Source: Paenibacillus sp. cl123
Lineage (GTDB): Bacteria; Bacillota; Bacilli; Paenibacillales; NBRC-103111
Assembly (NCBI RefSeq): GCF_900101595.1
Contig: NZ_FMYY01000004.1
Coordinates: 124,001-188,000, forward strand
Direction: 5' to 3'
Length of the DNA: 64,000 nt
The notes beneath the pieces were generated by a model. It was not told where the DNA came from. It saw nothing but the letters and a program-made list of their open reading frames with translations, and did no database searches. A program made the translations under genes and the position numbers. The first letter of the stretch is position 1; each line of letters starts with the position of its first letter. Positions 41,424 through 50,903 of this stretch are shown here, piece after piece.

Positions 41424-44400
41424 ATGTGCAGCTTGATGGTTCGAATACGAAGACAAACGGCGTTATGGCTGACGATGCTGCTGGTCGCCGGCATGCTCCC
41501 GCTGCAAGGGTTGTGGCTTCCTGAAGCTATGATCCATGCGGCGGAGGCAGAGGAAACGATCATCCTCGACAACGGGGATGCGGGCTACTCGGAGACTCCC
41601 TCTTGGAGTGCAAGCAGTGTCAAAGGCTACAACGGCACGGCCACCCGAGTGACCGGGGGCACCGGGCATACGGCGTCCTGGAATCCGCCGCTGCAGAAGG
41701 GGACTTACCGCGTTTCCTTCTACAAGGTCGTGCGTCCTATAGCCAGCACCGGGGATCCTCAGATGAAGGTGGAGGTAGTGCACGGCAGTGCGGTGCACAC
41801 CGCTTCGATCAATGCAACAGAGGGCACATCCGGCTGGGTCGAGCTCGGGACATTCGCTTTCGAAGGCAGCGGGAATGAGCTGGTAAGGCTGACCCGCATC
41901 ACCACGCTAAGCGGAACGTTTACGCATGCGGATGCGGTCCGATTCGAGCGGGTTCAGGATGCTCCGGCGGCCGCTTTGTCAGGGTTAACGGTACAGGAAG
42001 CCTCACTCAGCCCGGCCTTTGATCCGGCGGTATTCCAGTATGAAGCGCAAGTATCCGCTTCTGTGGAAGCGGTAACAGTAACAGCTGCGGCGTCGGAGCC
42101 GTCGGCGGCCATTCAAGTGAACGGGCAGACGGCAGAGAGCGGCGTTCCCTTCGGTCCCGTGCCGCTTACCGGAGCGGAAACGAACGTCATGATTGCCGTA
42201 ACCGGCAGTACCGGCATTTCGCAAACCTATGTCGTCAAAGTGCTTCGCCAGGCGACGACGGCCTTTGTTATTGATTTTGGCGACTATGGCTACACAGAGA
42301 GCGGCAGCTGGAACGGGTCGACGACGGTGAAGGGCTACAACCAGTCCTCCACCCGATATACGACGACACAGAACTCTTCCGTCCTGTATCGCCCGAATAT
42401 TGAAGCGGGTACGGCGGCTATCTCCCTCTACAAGCCGGATTGGCCGGATAAGGCGGATCCGAATATCCGGGTGGATATCGTGCATAACGGCCGTACGGAC
42501 ACAGTTAATGTGGATTTCACCAAGCCGGGCGCCGGTTGGCTGGAGCTGGGCACGTATGAGTTTGCCGGAGATCCGATCCATGAATATGTTCAGGTGACGC
42601 GGACGGCCGCAAGCGGGTCAACCATTTATACCCGTGTGGATGCCGTCAAGTTCGAAGGCGATATCATTCGCAAGGACCCTCCGCCGGGCGCCTTGAGAAC
42701 CCGCCAGCTCAGCAATCTGACTTACACGGAGAAGGCGGCCATCGAGAATGCCGATTACCGGGTCGTTTTCTATGAAGCGGCTTGGGACGGAGGGAAAACG
42801 ATCGTAAAAGATCTGTTCCTGCGGAAAAACGGAGCATGGGTTCCGGTTCACGGGCAGGCGGAGCGTCTGGAGGAGCAGTGGGTCGTGCTGAGCGGAGCTT
42901 CGGGCAGCCGCTTGAACTACTACGAAACGATGAACACCGCGTGGGTGCTCCCCGGGCAAATCCGGCAGGTGGATGCCCAAACGGTGGAGCTGACCGATAC
43001 GGAGCATGCGGATCAGTTTGACTTTAAAGTGAACTGGTCACTGGCGTCCCAAACGCCGCAAATCTCCCTGGAGTTCGTGCCGAAGACCACAGGCGATTAT
43101 GTGGTAGGCTATCAATCGTTCACGGAGGAGAAGCTGGAGACGGTTACCGAGGTGCTGAGCGGGGGGCGCAACCGGGCCAAAATGGTAGGCACGGCCGAGT
43201 CGACCGGTCTCTGGGAGCTCACGGCTCCACTGGGCCTGGTGGAGAAGCCGGGCGCGGACGGGCCGCTTACGTACGGCGTGTACATTCCTGCCGCCGAGCT
43301 GCCGCTCCGCTTCGAGCCGGCCGGTACGGCGAGCAATCAGCCGGTAGGGATCAGCTTGGTGAACAACGAGAATGCGGTTCAGCCGATACTGTATGCCCCG
43401 CAGCTCGGGAATTACTCGAAGCTGACGGCCGGTCACCCTTACCGGTTCACGATCGGCCTTTATGCCGGCGAAGGCACGATCTATGAAGCCTATACCAGCC
43501 TTCTGCGGGAGGAATACGGCTACAGCGCCTACCGCCAGAACGTCAAAGGCCAATCCTTGACCGATGCGATGTTCAATATGATCGACCTGCTCAAGATTGA
43601 TCCGGCAGGGGACGATACGGTCAATTATGTGCCTAGCGCCAGCGGCTGGTGGAGCCGGGCCAAGGGCTTTATCGACATCGAGAACGACCAGGCGATCCGT
43701 ACGGAGGCCAGCAGCACGCTGATGGGCGCTTATTATGTGACGAACGATGGAGAGCTTTATGATAAAAGGGCGCTGCCGATGCTGGAGCACGGGGTCTCCC
43801 GCAATGAGCGCGGCTGGTCGCCCAAGCAGAAGCCGGTTTACGGAGATCCTTCGCTGTGGAAAATGACTTCCGTCGCCTTCGACGTGACGACATTGTCGAC
43901 CTTTTATCAGATGACCAAAGGGTACAACGCCGGACTGTACCGGATGGGCCAGGACGATTTCAAGGTGCGCAATGAGGGGCAGTATGCCAGGGGACCGGTC
44001 ATTCAGCCGCTTATGATGTACCGGATGACGAAAGACGCGTCTTACCTTGAGCAGGCTAAGGCGGCCGCGGATAAATATATCGCGGAGGAGATCGACACCC
44101 CGGCGACGAGAAACGGCGACCGGAACAGCTTTTTCTACCAGTACGGGAAGCTGTGGGTGGAGATTCTGGAGCTGTACGAGGAGACGAAAGATCCGAAATA
44201 CCTGGCCGCCGCCCATAAGGAAGCGCAGAGATATGTCAGTATTTTTACCGTAAGGCCGGTTCCCGAAGGAACGGTCCCGATCCCCGATCCGTCTCCGTTC
44301 CGTTATTATTTGGCGAACAACTGGGAGGATGAAGGGAAGTATCACTATCTGAGGGCGAAGCTGCCGGAGGATGAGCCGGGGGCTGCGATGCAGGCGGAAG

Positions 44401-47096
44401 CCTGGATGGTATCGCCGAACGGGTTGACGTATGAGGCAGGCAACACGAATTCGGCTTACCGCATGAATGCGCAGGAAGCGCCGTTCCTGCTGAGGCTGGC
44501 GGAGTATACAGGCGATACGCTGATGGCCGATATTGCTCACAATGCCGTCGTCGGCCGTTATTCGAACTATCCCGGCTATTATTACCGAGGATTTATCACC
44601 AGCCAGCTTGAGCCGGATTTCCCGATCCTCGGTCCGACAGAAGGTACGTCGATCTACTACCATCACGCTCCGGCGCAGCTGGGGCAGACGATCGATTATC
44701 TCATCACGGAGCAGATGGCCCGCTCGAACGGGCAAATTTCGTTCCCGTCGGTTTTTGAAACGGACTTCCTATGGTTTAAGTACCATGTGTTCGGGGCGAA
44801 GCCGGGCACGTTCTACGGCCATCCGAATGCATGGCTCTGGATGCCGAAAGGCATTCTGAAGTCCAGCAATCCGCAAATCAACTGGATAACGGCGGAAAGC
44901 GGCGATAAGCTGTTCATCTCTTTGGCTAACGAAGCCAAGTCGGAGGAACAGGTCAACCTGAAGCTGAACGCGGCGTTGATCGGATTTGATCCGGCGCTGT
45001 CGTATCCGGTCACGATCATTCGGGACGGCGGAGCACCGGAGACGACAACGCTTACCGGCGGGGAGCTGAACGTTACCGTATCGGCGAGAGGTCTTACGGC
45101 CGTCATCGTCGGCGGCATGAACATCCAGGTGCCTCTGCATCAGGCGGCGCCTGAGCAGGACACGTCGGACGCGAGCTACTTCTTCGATACGCATAGCCCG
45201 ATTGACGCCGTGAAGGGAATGCTGCTCGTGAAGCCGGACAAATCTTCTTACCAGGCTTATGTTCAAGCCAAGACGACGGACCCGGCGACGCTGCATTATT
45301 CGCTGGACGGCGGACAAACGTATCAATCCAGTCCGGATACCGTGTATCCGATGGAATGGTCTATTCGTGTAGATGAGCTGAACACGACATTTACGTATTA
45401 TGTGGAATCGAATGGCAAGAGTACGCGAGCACGTACGCTGTATTTGCCTTATGCGGTTTCGAGTGTGCCGGAGCAGCCTGCGTATGAGGAACAGCCGGGC
45501 GTAGTGCGTGTAGATAATGCCGAGGCCGAGCTCAGCGGCACATGGATGCGGAATACGGCCGCAAACGGCTATTATTATGATAATTATTTGGTGGCCAACA
45601 CCGTTCCGGGAGCGCCTGCCGCCAAGGTGACGTGGGTACCGGAGCTGCAGCTGGCAGGAACGTACCGCGTGTATGTTAATGTACCTGTCGGACGGACGGA
45701 GTGGTCTCCTGACGCCAAGTATACGGTGTACGACGCGGCCGGGACCAAGACGTATACGGTGGATCAATCCGCCTCCACAGGCCGGTGGCAGCTGCTTGGG
45801 ACGCACGAGTTCACAGCAGGCACGAGCGGACGCGTGGAGCTGACCAATACCGGCAGCAAGCCTCAAGTGGCTGCCGATGCGATCATGCTGATTCACGATT
45901 CGGTAGCCGATGAGTGGAGCAGCATCACGATCGAAGCCGATAAGCAAGTGTTAGGCAGGTTTGAGTCGACCCAGTTGAAGGTGCGGGGCACCTTGACAAC
46001 AGGAGTGGACGGCGATCTGTCGCAGGCGACAGTGACGTACCATACGTATCACCCGGAGCTGGTTAGCATCGATGGAGCCGGAAGGCTGACGCTGGAGAGG
46101 TATAACCCGGAAGTTCCGGAGCTGGACGTATGGGCAGAGGTCGTTACGGCTGACGGGCAGAGGCATGTCACGGAGCCGGCCCGCCTGACGCTGAAAGAGC
46201 TGGAGATCATCGTGGATTCCTCGCAGACGGGTTACCGGGAGACCGGCAGGTGGTCCGCCAGCGGATTGACCGGCTACAACAAAGCCGTCAAAAGCCGCTA
46301 TACCGAAGAACAGGGCGCTACAGCGACATGGACGCCGGTGCTGCATGCCGGAGACTATGAGGTCTCCTTCTACAAAATCGTCCATACCTCGGGGAACGAT
46401 GCTTCCGTTCAGGTAGAGGTACGGTACGGGGATCGGACGGAAACCCGTACGATCAATGCCACCGAGGCTCCTTCGGGTTGGGTCAGTCTGGGGCGGTTCA
46501 AGTTCACCGGCAGCGGAACGGAATACGTGAAGCTGACACGCACGGCACCGACGCTGCCGCCGGAAGTGCTTGACCGCATCTATACGCGGGCGGATGCCGT
46601 GAAGTTTCGCTGGGTTCCGGCGGAGGCGGAGGATGGGGCTCCGCCAGTCATTACATTGACCGCACCGGAGCGAATTTCGCCGGCGCAAGCCTTTACCGCG
46701 AACATTAGGATAGCCGATACGGTTAGCGGTGTGGTATACAGCAGCGTGCAGCTGGATGGCAACCCGCTCCCTGCGCCTTATCGAGCGGAAGCTTATTCCC
46801 TTGCTTCCGGCAGCCACGAGCTGCTGGTTAGGGCGGTTGACGGGGCTGGTAATGAAGCTGTGCAGCGTCACGGGTTTGCGGTGCAGCTGCAGGCCCCGGA
46901 CATCGGGGAAGCGCTGAACTACGCCTATGCCCAAGGCTGGATTGATGGCGAGGGCTTGCTGAGAAGCCTCATGGCGAAGCAGGACCGGGTACGACCGCTG
47001 ATGAACGAGCTCCGCGCCCAGCGGGGCAAAGGAATCCAACCGGCGTTCGCTGACCGGATGCTGCTTGATTTGGGCTTGATAGGAGAAGCCGAATGA
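41424..47096 (+). CDS. giant secreted golvesin-domain protein, probable polysaccharide-degrading or -binding enzyme
   Basis: This 1890-residue secreted protein (signal peptide ending near IHAAEAEE) contains four copies of a golvesin/xanthan-lyase C-terminal-like beta-sandwich at about residues 45-178, 281-412, 1359-1492 and 1595-1731. Each copy opens with a D-x-G/A-x-x-GY-x-E/S pattern and ends DAVKF-like. A cadherin-like segment (ALSGLTVQEASLSPAFDPAV) lies between the first two. The 900-residue centre (413-1350) is not a domain I can name; it looks like a beta-sandwich followed by an alpha/alpha-toroid with conserved aromatic and acidic stretches such as DTPATRNGDRNSFFYQYGK. The last 65 residues resemble a FIMAH-type helical module. 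ATG 41424 is a best guess; ATG 41403 is possible. It precedes ABC sugar permeases and GH97. Confidence 0.8.
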   Translation: MCSLMVRIRRQTALWLTMLLVAGMLPLQGLWLPEAMIHAAEAEETIILDNGDAGYSETPSWSASSVKGYNGTATRVTGGTGHTASWNPPLQKGTYRVSFYKVVRPIASTGDPQMKVEVVHGSAVHTASINATEGTSGWVELGTFAFEGSGNELVRLTRITTLSGTFTHADAVRFERVQDAPAAALSGLTVQEASLSPAFDPAVFQYEAQVSASVEAVTVTAAASEPSAAIQVNGQTAESGVPFGPVPLTGAETNVMIAVTGSTGISQTYVVKVLRQATTAFVIDFGDYGYTESGSWNGSTTVKGYNQSSTRYTTTQNSSVLYRPNIEAGTAAISLYKPDWPDKADPNIRVDIVHNGRTDTVNVDFTKPGAGWLELGTYEFAGDPIHEYVQVTRTAASGSTIYTRVDAVKFEGDIIRKDPPPGALRTRQLSNLTYTEKAAIENADYRVVFYEAAWDGGKTIVKDLFLRKNGAWVPVHGQAERLEEQWVVLSGASGSRLNYYETMNTAWVLPGQIRQVDAQTVELTDTEHADQFDFKVNWSLASQTPQISLEFVPKTTGDYVVGYQSFTEEKLETVTEVLSGGRNRAKMVGTAESTGLWELTAPLGLVEKPGADGPLTYGVYIPAAELPLRFEPAGTASNQPVGISLVNNENAVQPILYAPQLGNYSKLTAGHPYRFTIGLYAGEGTIYEAYTSLLREEYGYSAYRQNVKGQSLTDAMFNMIDLLKIDPAGDDTVNYVPSASGWWSRAKGFIDIENDQAIRTEASSTLMGAYYVTNDGELYDKRALPMLEHGVSRNERGWSPKQKPVYGDPSLWKMTSVAFDVTTLSTFYQMTKGYNAGLYRMGQDDFKVRNEGQYARGPVIQPLMMYRMTKDASYLEQAKAAADKYIAEEIDTPATRNGDRNSFFYQYGKLWVEILELYEETKDPKYLAAAHKEAQRYVSIFTVRPVPEGTVPIPDPSPFRYYLANNWEDEGKYHYLRAKLPEDEPGAAMQAEAWMVSPNGLTYEAGNTNSAYRMNAQEAPFLLRLAEYTGDTLMADIAHNAVVGRYSNYPGYYYRGFITSQLEPDFPILGPTEGTSIYYHHAPAQLGQTIDYLITEQMARSNGQISFPSVFETDFLWFKYHVFGAKPGTFYGHPNAWLWMPKGILKSSNPQINWITAESGDKLFISLANEAKSEEQVNLKLNAALIGFDPALSYPVTIIRDGGAPETTTLTGGELNVTVSARGLTAVIVGGMNIQVPLHQAAPEQDTSDASYFFDTHSPIDAVKGMLLVKPDKSSYQAYVQAKTTDPATLHYSLDGGQTYQSSPDTVYPMEWSIRVDELNTTFTYYVESNGKSTRARTLYLPYAVSSVPEQPAYEEQPGVVRVDNAEAELSGTWMRNTAANGYYYDNYLVANTVPGAPAAKVTWVPELQLAGTYRVYVNVPVGRTEWSPDAKYTVYDAAGTKTYTVDQSASTGRWQLLGTHEFTAGTSGRVELTNTGSKPQVAADAIMLIHDSVADEWSSITIEADKQVLGRFESTQLKVRGTLTTGVDGDLSQATVTYHTYHPELVSIDGAGRLTLERYNPEVPELDVWAEVVTADGQRHVTEPARLTLKELEIIVDSSQTGYRETGRWSASGLTGYNKAVKSRYTEEQGATATWTPVLHAGDYEVSFYKIVHTSGNDASVQVEVRYGDRTETRTINATEAPSGWVSLGRFKFTGSGTEYVKLTRTAPTLPPEVLDRIYTRADAVKFRWVPAEAEDGAPPVITLTAPERISPAQAFTANIRIADTVSGVVYSSVQLDGNPLPAPYRAEAYSLASGSHELLVRAVDGAGNEAVQRHGFAVQLQAPDIGEALNYAYAQGWIDGEGLLRSLMAKQDRVRPLMNELRAQRGKGIQPAFADRMLLDLGLIGEAE

Positions 47097-47142
47097 TTGA
47101 TTCGACAGCCTTCTACAGATAAACGAGTCCTTATGACGGGAC

Positions 47143-47174
47143 GCCTCCAGGTGTTACATCTGGGGGCTTTTTTT
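47143..47174 (+). terminator. rho-independent terminator after the golvesin-domain gene
   Basis: GCCTCCAG (47143-47150) with CTGGGGGC (47160-47167) and T7. A second perfect hairpin, GTCCTGCCT/AGGCAGGAC with a 3-base loop (47184-47204), follows without a T tract. Confidence 0.85.
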
Positions 47175-47382
47175 CATCTGCATGTCCTGCCTCCCAGGCA
47201 GGACGATCCATGGTAATCCCGGTTCTAACTGCAGAACATACAGGCCCGCGCCGGCCCGGCAACTCCACGATATAGTGAAACATTTCGCCAGATTCTGAAC
47301 TTTTTTCACCCGGAGGTCATGGTTTAATAAAGGTACGACAAGAGACCTGCCTCGTCAGCAGATAAGAAAGGATGTGACAACG

Positions 47383-48339
47383 ATGGAAATAACGGCCTCC
47401 TCCAAGGCTGCGAAGCAGGCTGCAGCCGCTCCCAGACGCAAATCATTGCTCACGTACATGAGGCAGAATAAATGGCTGTATGTGTTTTTGATCCCGGGAT
47501 TCACGTATCTCCTGGTCTTCAAATATATCCCTATGTTCGGCATTGTCATTGCCTTCAAGGATTTCAGCCTCGTGCGGGGCATCTGGGGCAGCGCGTGGAT
47601 CGGCTTCGAGAACTTCGAGTATTTGTTCCAATCGGCTGAATTTTACAAGGTGCTGCGCAACTCGCTTGTGCTCAGTATGTACCAGATTTTATTCGGCTTT
47701 CCGGCGCCCATTCTGTTGGCGGTAATGCTCAATGAGGTCCGGCACATGCTGTTCAAGCGAATCTCCCAGACGATTTTGTACCTGCCGCATTTTATTTCGT
47801 GGGTTGTCCTCGCAGGTATGATCATGAACTTCCTGTCCCCCTCTACCGGAGCAGTGAACCACGTGATCAAGGAATTCGGCGGCGAGCCGATCAATTTCCT
47901 GCTTAAGCCGGAGTTTTTCCGGAGCATCATCGTGACCGCAGAGGTGTGGAAGGGCGTCGGCTGGGGGACGATCATTTACCTGGCGGCCATGACCGGCATC
48001 GATCCTACGCTGTACGAATCAGCCAAAATGGACGGAGCCAACCGTTTTCAGCAAATCCGGCACATTACCCTGCCGGGCATTACAGGCACGATTATCGTGC
48101 TGTTCATTTTGCAGCTGGGCAATATTCTCGACAACGGCTTCGAGCAAATCTTCCTCCTCTACAGTCCGATGACCTACGATGTGGCGGATGTGTTCGAAAC
48201 GTACACGTACCGAATCGGCTTAATTGACGGCCGGATGTCGTTCGCTGCTGCGGTGGGGCTGTTCAAAGCGGCTGTCGGCTTCGTGCTGATCGTGGGAGCG
48301 AACCGCTTCTCCCGCCTGTTCGGCAAACAAATCTGGTAG
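47383..48339 (+). CDS. carbohydrate ABC transporter permease, LplB type
   Basis: This 318-residue permease has six membrane helices and a basic N-terminal tail. The LplB/YteP signature YVFLIPGFTYLLVFKYIPMFG opens the first helix, and the EAA docking loop is DPTLYESAKMDGANRFQQIRH in the last third. ATG 47383 follows AAAGGA with about 10-base spacing; GTG 47374 abuts the site. It pairs with the next permease and a binding lipoprotein to import an oligosaccharide, probably released by the large secreted protein. The ATPase is not encoded nearby and is probably a shared MsmX-type protein. Confidence 0.92.
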   Translation: MEITASSKAAKQAAAAPRRKSLLTYMRQNKWLYVFLIPGFTYLLVFKYIPMFGIVIAFKDFSLVRGIWGSAWIGFENFEYLFQSAEFYKVLRNSLVLSMYQILFGFPAPILLAVMLNEVRHMLFKRISQTILYLPHFISWVVLAGMIMNFLSPSTGAVNHVIKEFGGEPINFLLKPEFFRSIIVTAEVWKGVGWGTIIYLAAMTGIDPTLYESAKMDGANRFQQIRHITLPGITGTIIVLFILQLGNILDNGFEQIFLLYSPMTYDVADVFETYTYRIGLIDGRMSFAAAVGLFKAAVGFVLIVGANRFSRLFGKQIW

Positions 48340-48348
48340 GTGAAGCTC

Positions 48349-49227
48349 ATGAGATGGAAGCGGATAGAACTATTCGACATCGTTAACTACGTACTGATTG
48401 TACTCACCTGTATAGGCATGCTGTATCCGTTCGTTAACGTCGCAGCGGTTTCGCTCAGCTCCTATACGGCGTTCGTTGCGAACCCGATGCTGATTTGGCC
48501 GAAGGATTTCACTTTTGGCGCCTACGAGGAAATTTTAAGTCACCCGATTCTTTGGAAAAGCTACCTGAACACCATCATCGTGACCGTATCCGGGGTCATC
48601 ATCGGCGTTTTCCTGTATCTGATCACGGCCTACCCGTTATCCAAAAGCCATCTGCGCGGCCGCAGGATATTCATGCTGCTTATCGTGTTCACGATGCTGT
48701 TTAACGGCGGGCTCATTCCGAACTTTTACCTGATGCGCTCCCTGGGGCTGCTGGATTCGCTGGCCGCGCTCATCCTTCCGGCATTAATGTCCGGCTTCAG
48801 CCTGATTCTGATGAAAAACTTTATGGAGAGCCTGCCGGAAGAGCTCGAAGAAGCGGCCCGGATCGACGGGGCTTCGGAGCCGTACATTTTGTTCCGCGTC
48901 GTGTTCCCGCTCTCCATGCCGATCGTAGCGACCCTAGGCTTGTTCGCCGCTGTTGGATACTGGAACAACTTTTTCAACGGAATCGTGTATATCCGAAGCG
49001 TCGAGAAGTGGCCGCTGATGCTCTTTCTCCGGGAGATTATCGAAGGCTCCAAGATGATGGAAATTTCCACCGCAGGGAACGCCGCCGAGCTTGGGGCGGG
49101 CACGGTGCCTACAGAAACGCTGAAGTATGCAACGCTGATGATCGTTATGCTGCCGATCCTGTGCGTGTATCCGTTCCTGCAAAAATACTTCGTCAAGGGC
49201 TTGATGCTCGGCTCCGTGAAGGGGTAA
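48349..49227 (+). CDS. carbohydrate ABC transporter permease, YtcP type
   Basis: This 292-residue partner permease has six helices, with IGMLYPFVNVAAVSLSSYTA at the N terminus and the EAA loop PEELEEAARIDGASEPYILF. The last ten residues KYFVKGLMLGSVKG are the usual YtcP ending. It lies 9 bases after the first permease; ATG 48349 is chosen over GTG 48340, which overlaps the TAGGTG ribosome site. Confidence 0.92.
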   Translation: MRWKRIELFDIVNYVLIVLTCIGMLYPFVNVAAVSLSSYTAFVANPMLIWPKDFTFGAYEEILSHPILWKSYLNTIIVTVSGVIIGVFLYLITAYPLSKSHLRGRRIFMLLIVFTMLFNGGLIPNFYLMRSLGLLDSLAALILPALMSGFSLILMKNFMESLPEELEEAARIDGASEPYILFRVVFPLSMPIVATLGLFAAVGYWNNFFNGIVYIRSVEKWPLMLFLREIIEGSKMMEISTAGNAAELGAGTVPTETLKYATLMIVMLPILCVYPFLQKYFVKGLMLGSVKG

Positions 49228-49284
49228 CCTGTAAGGGGGCCGATGCTTTATCCATATCATCCTAACATCATTGGAGGAATGAAA

Positions 49285-50889
49285 ATGAGAAACAAGTTCA
49301 GAGGGGTCTGGACCGTATCGGTCGCTGCGGCTTTGCTATTCACATCCGCATGCGGAGGGGGAGGGACGGAGCCGGAGAAAGCGCCGGCAACGGACGGCAA
49401 CTCAACCGCATCCAAGGAGCCGGTCAAGCTGAAGATGATGGCGAACCACGAACAGGCCAACCTGTCTGAAACGGACAAGAAATTTGTTGAGATGCTGGAG
49501 AAGAAGACCAACACCAAGCTGGAATTCGAAATCCCGCCGACTACAGGATATAAGGAAAGGCTGCAGCTGATGCTGGCCTCCGGCGAGTATCCGGACATCG
49601 TATTTTTTCCGGCTACAAGCGAGCAGGCTTTCATCAATGCGGTGAAGGACGGCATCGTGATCCCGGTCAACGATTACCTCAGCTCGGCCAAAAACCTGAC
49701 CAAATATTCGTATCAAGCCTCTTGGGACGCGCTGAAGGTGAACCAGGACGGTAAAATTTACGGAATACCCCGCACCTCGGTAACACGCAACGACGCTTTC
49801 TGGGTACGCAAGGACTGGCTCAATAATGTGGGCATCACCATCCCTGCAGACAGCCAAGTGACTATCGATCAATTTACGGACATCCTGCGCAAGTTCACCC
49901 TGAATGACCCGGACAAAAACGGCAAGAACGATACCTACGGCTATGCGGGCTTCGTAGACGGCAATAAGGTGCTGCAGCCCATCCTGACCAGCCAGTTCGG
50001 GCTTTTCCAATGGCAGAAAGCGCCGGCCGGCAGCAAGTATGAGTATATGGATGCAACATACGATCCTTCGGGCACGGCATTTAAGAAGGCGCTTACGTAC
50101 ACGGCTAACCTGCAGAAAGAAAAGCTCCTCGATCCGGATTCGGCGACGAATGACGGAGTAAAGGCAAGAGAGCGCTTCTGGCGCGGCATCGCGGGGGTAT
50201 ATCCCGGCTTCGCGGGACACTACACCTGGCATACGGAAGAAATGCGGAAGCTGAACCCGAACGTGGACCTGACGTACGTGTTTGTGAAAAACGAGGACGG
50301 CAAGGTAAGCGGTATCGGCTACGGAACCGGTCTGTGGGGCTTCTGGGGCATTACCAAGACGAGCAAAAATCCGCAAAAGGCGGTCGAGGTCCTGGATGCT
50401 TGGCTGGCAGACGATATTTGGAAAACGGTTGTCGAAGGCTTCGAGGGCATGGATTATAACAAGGTTAACGGAGAAATCGTGCCAATCATGGACGCTCCGA
50501 AAAGCCCGATTCGCCGCAACTCGATGCGCCGCAACAATGACCCGGAGTTTTTCATTACAGCCGGAACGAAGAAAGAAATTCGCGATCTGATTAAACCGTG
50601 GATGGATCTCTCCTTCACCTCGGTAGTTAATTCGAAGCATCTGGATTATGTCCCCGAAACGGCCAAGAAGCCAAACTATATGGATTATCAGAAGGTGTGG
50701 AGCCAGACGGTCATGAAGATCATCATGAACGAGCAGCCGGTATCCAATTTCGACGAGCTGCTGGCAGGCTGGTATAAAGCCGGAGGCGAGGATTTTGTTA
50801 AGGAAATGAACGATATATCAAGAAAATGGAAACCAGCAAGTAAATATGCCATGGGTGAGGAGCTGACCATCTTCACCCACTTTTTATAG
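49285..50889 (+). CDS. extracellular carbohydrate-binding lipoprotein (LplA type)
   Basis: This 534-residue lipoprotein has lipobox FTSACG near residue 22. The two-domain binding fold includes an acidic loop NDPDKNGKNDTYGY that looks like an EF-hand-type calcium site found in this family. ATG 49285 is taken because TTGGAGGA lies 7 bases upstream; ATG 49279 is too close. It follows the permease by 57 bases, forming a complete transporter apart from the ATPase. Its presence directly before the GH97 gene suggests the ligand is an alpha-linked oligosaccharide. Confidence 0.9.
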   Translation: MRNKFRGVWTVSVAAALLFTSACGGGGTEPEKAPATDGNSTASKEPVKLKMMANHEQANLSETDKKFVEMLEKKTNTKLEFEIPPTTGYKERLQLMLASGEYPDIVFFPATSEQAFINAVKDGIVIPVNDYLSSAKNLTKYSYQASWDALKVNQDGKIYGIPRTSVTRNDAFWVRKDWLNNVGITIPADSQVTIDQFTDILRKFTLNDPDKNGKNDTYGYAGFVDGNKVLQPILTSQFGLFQWQKAPAGSKYEYMDATYDPSGTAFKKALTYTANLQKEKLLDPDSATNDGVKARERFWRGIAGVYPGFAGHYTWHTEEMRKLNPNVDLTYVFVKNEDGKVSGIGYGTGLWGFWGITKTSKNPQKAVEVLDAWLADDIWKTVVEGFEGMDYNKVNGEIVPIMDAPKSPIRRNSMRRNNDPEFFITAGTKKEIRDLIKPWMDLSFTSVVNSKHLDYVPETAKKPNYMDYQKVWSQTVMKIIMNEQPVSNFDELLAGWYKAGGEDFVKEMNDISRKWKPASKYAMGEELTIFTHFL

Positions 50890-50903
50890 GAGATGAATGT
50901 CAA

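Noticed and set aside
43038..44735. 565-codon minus-strand frame within the golvesin-domain gene
   Set aside because: Shadow of a single long plus-strand gene with repeated domains; composition is dominated by Arg and His.
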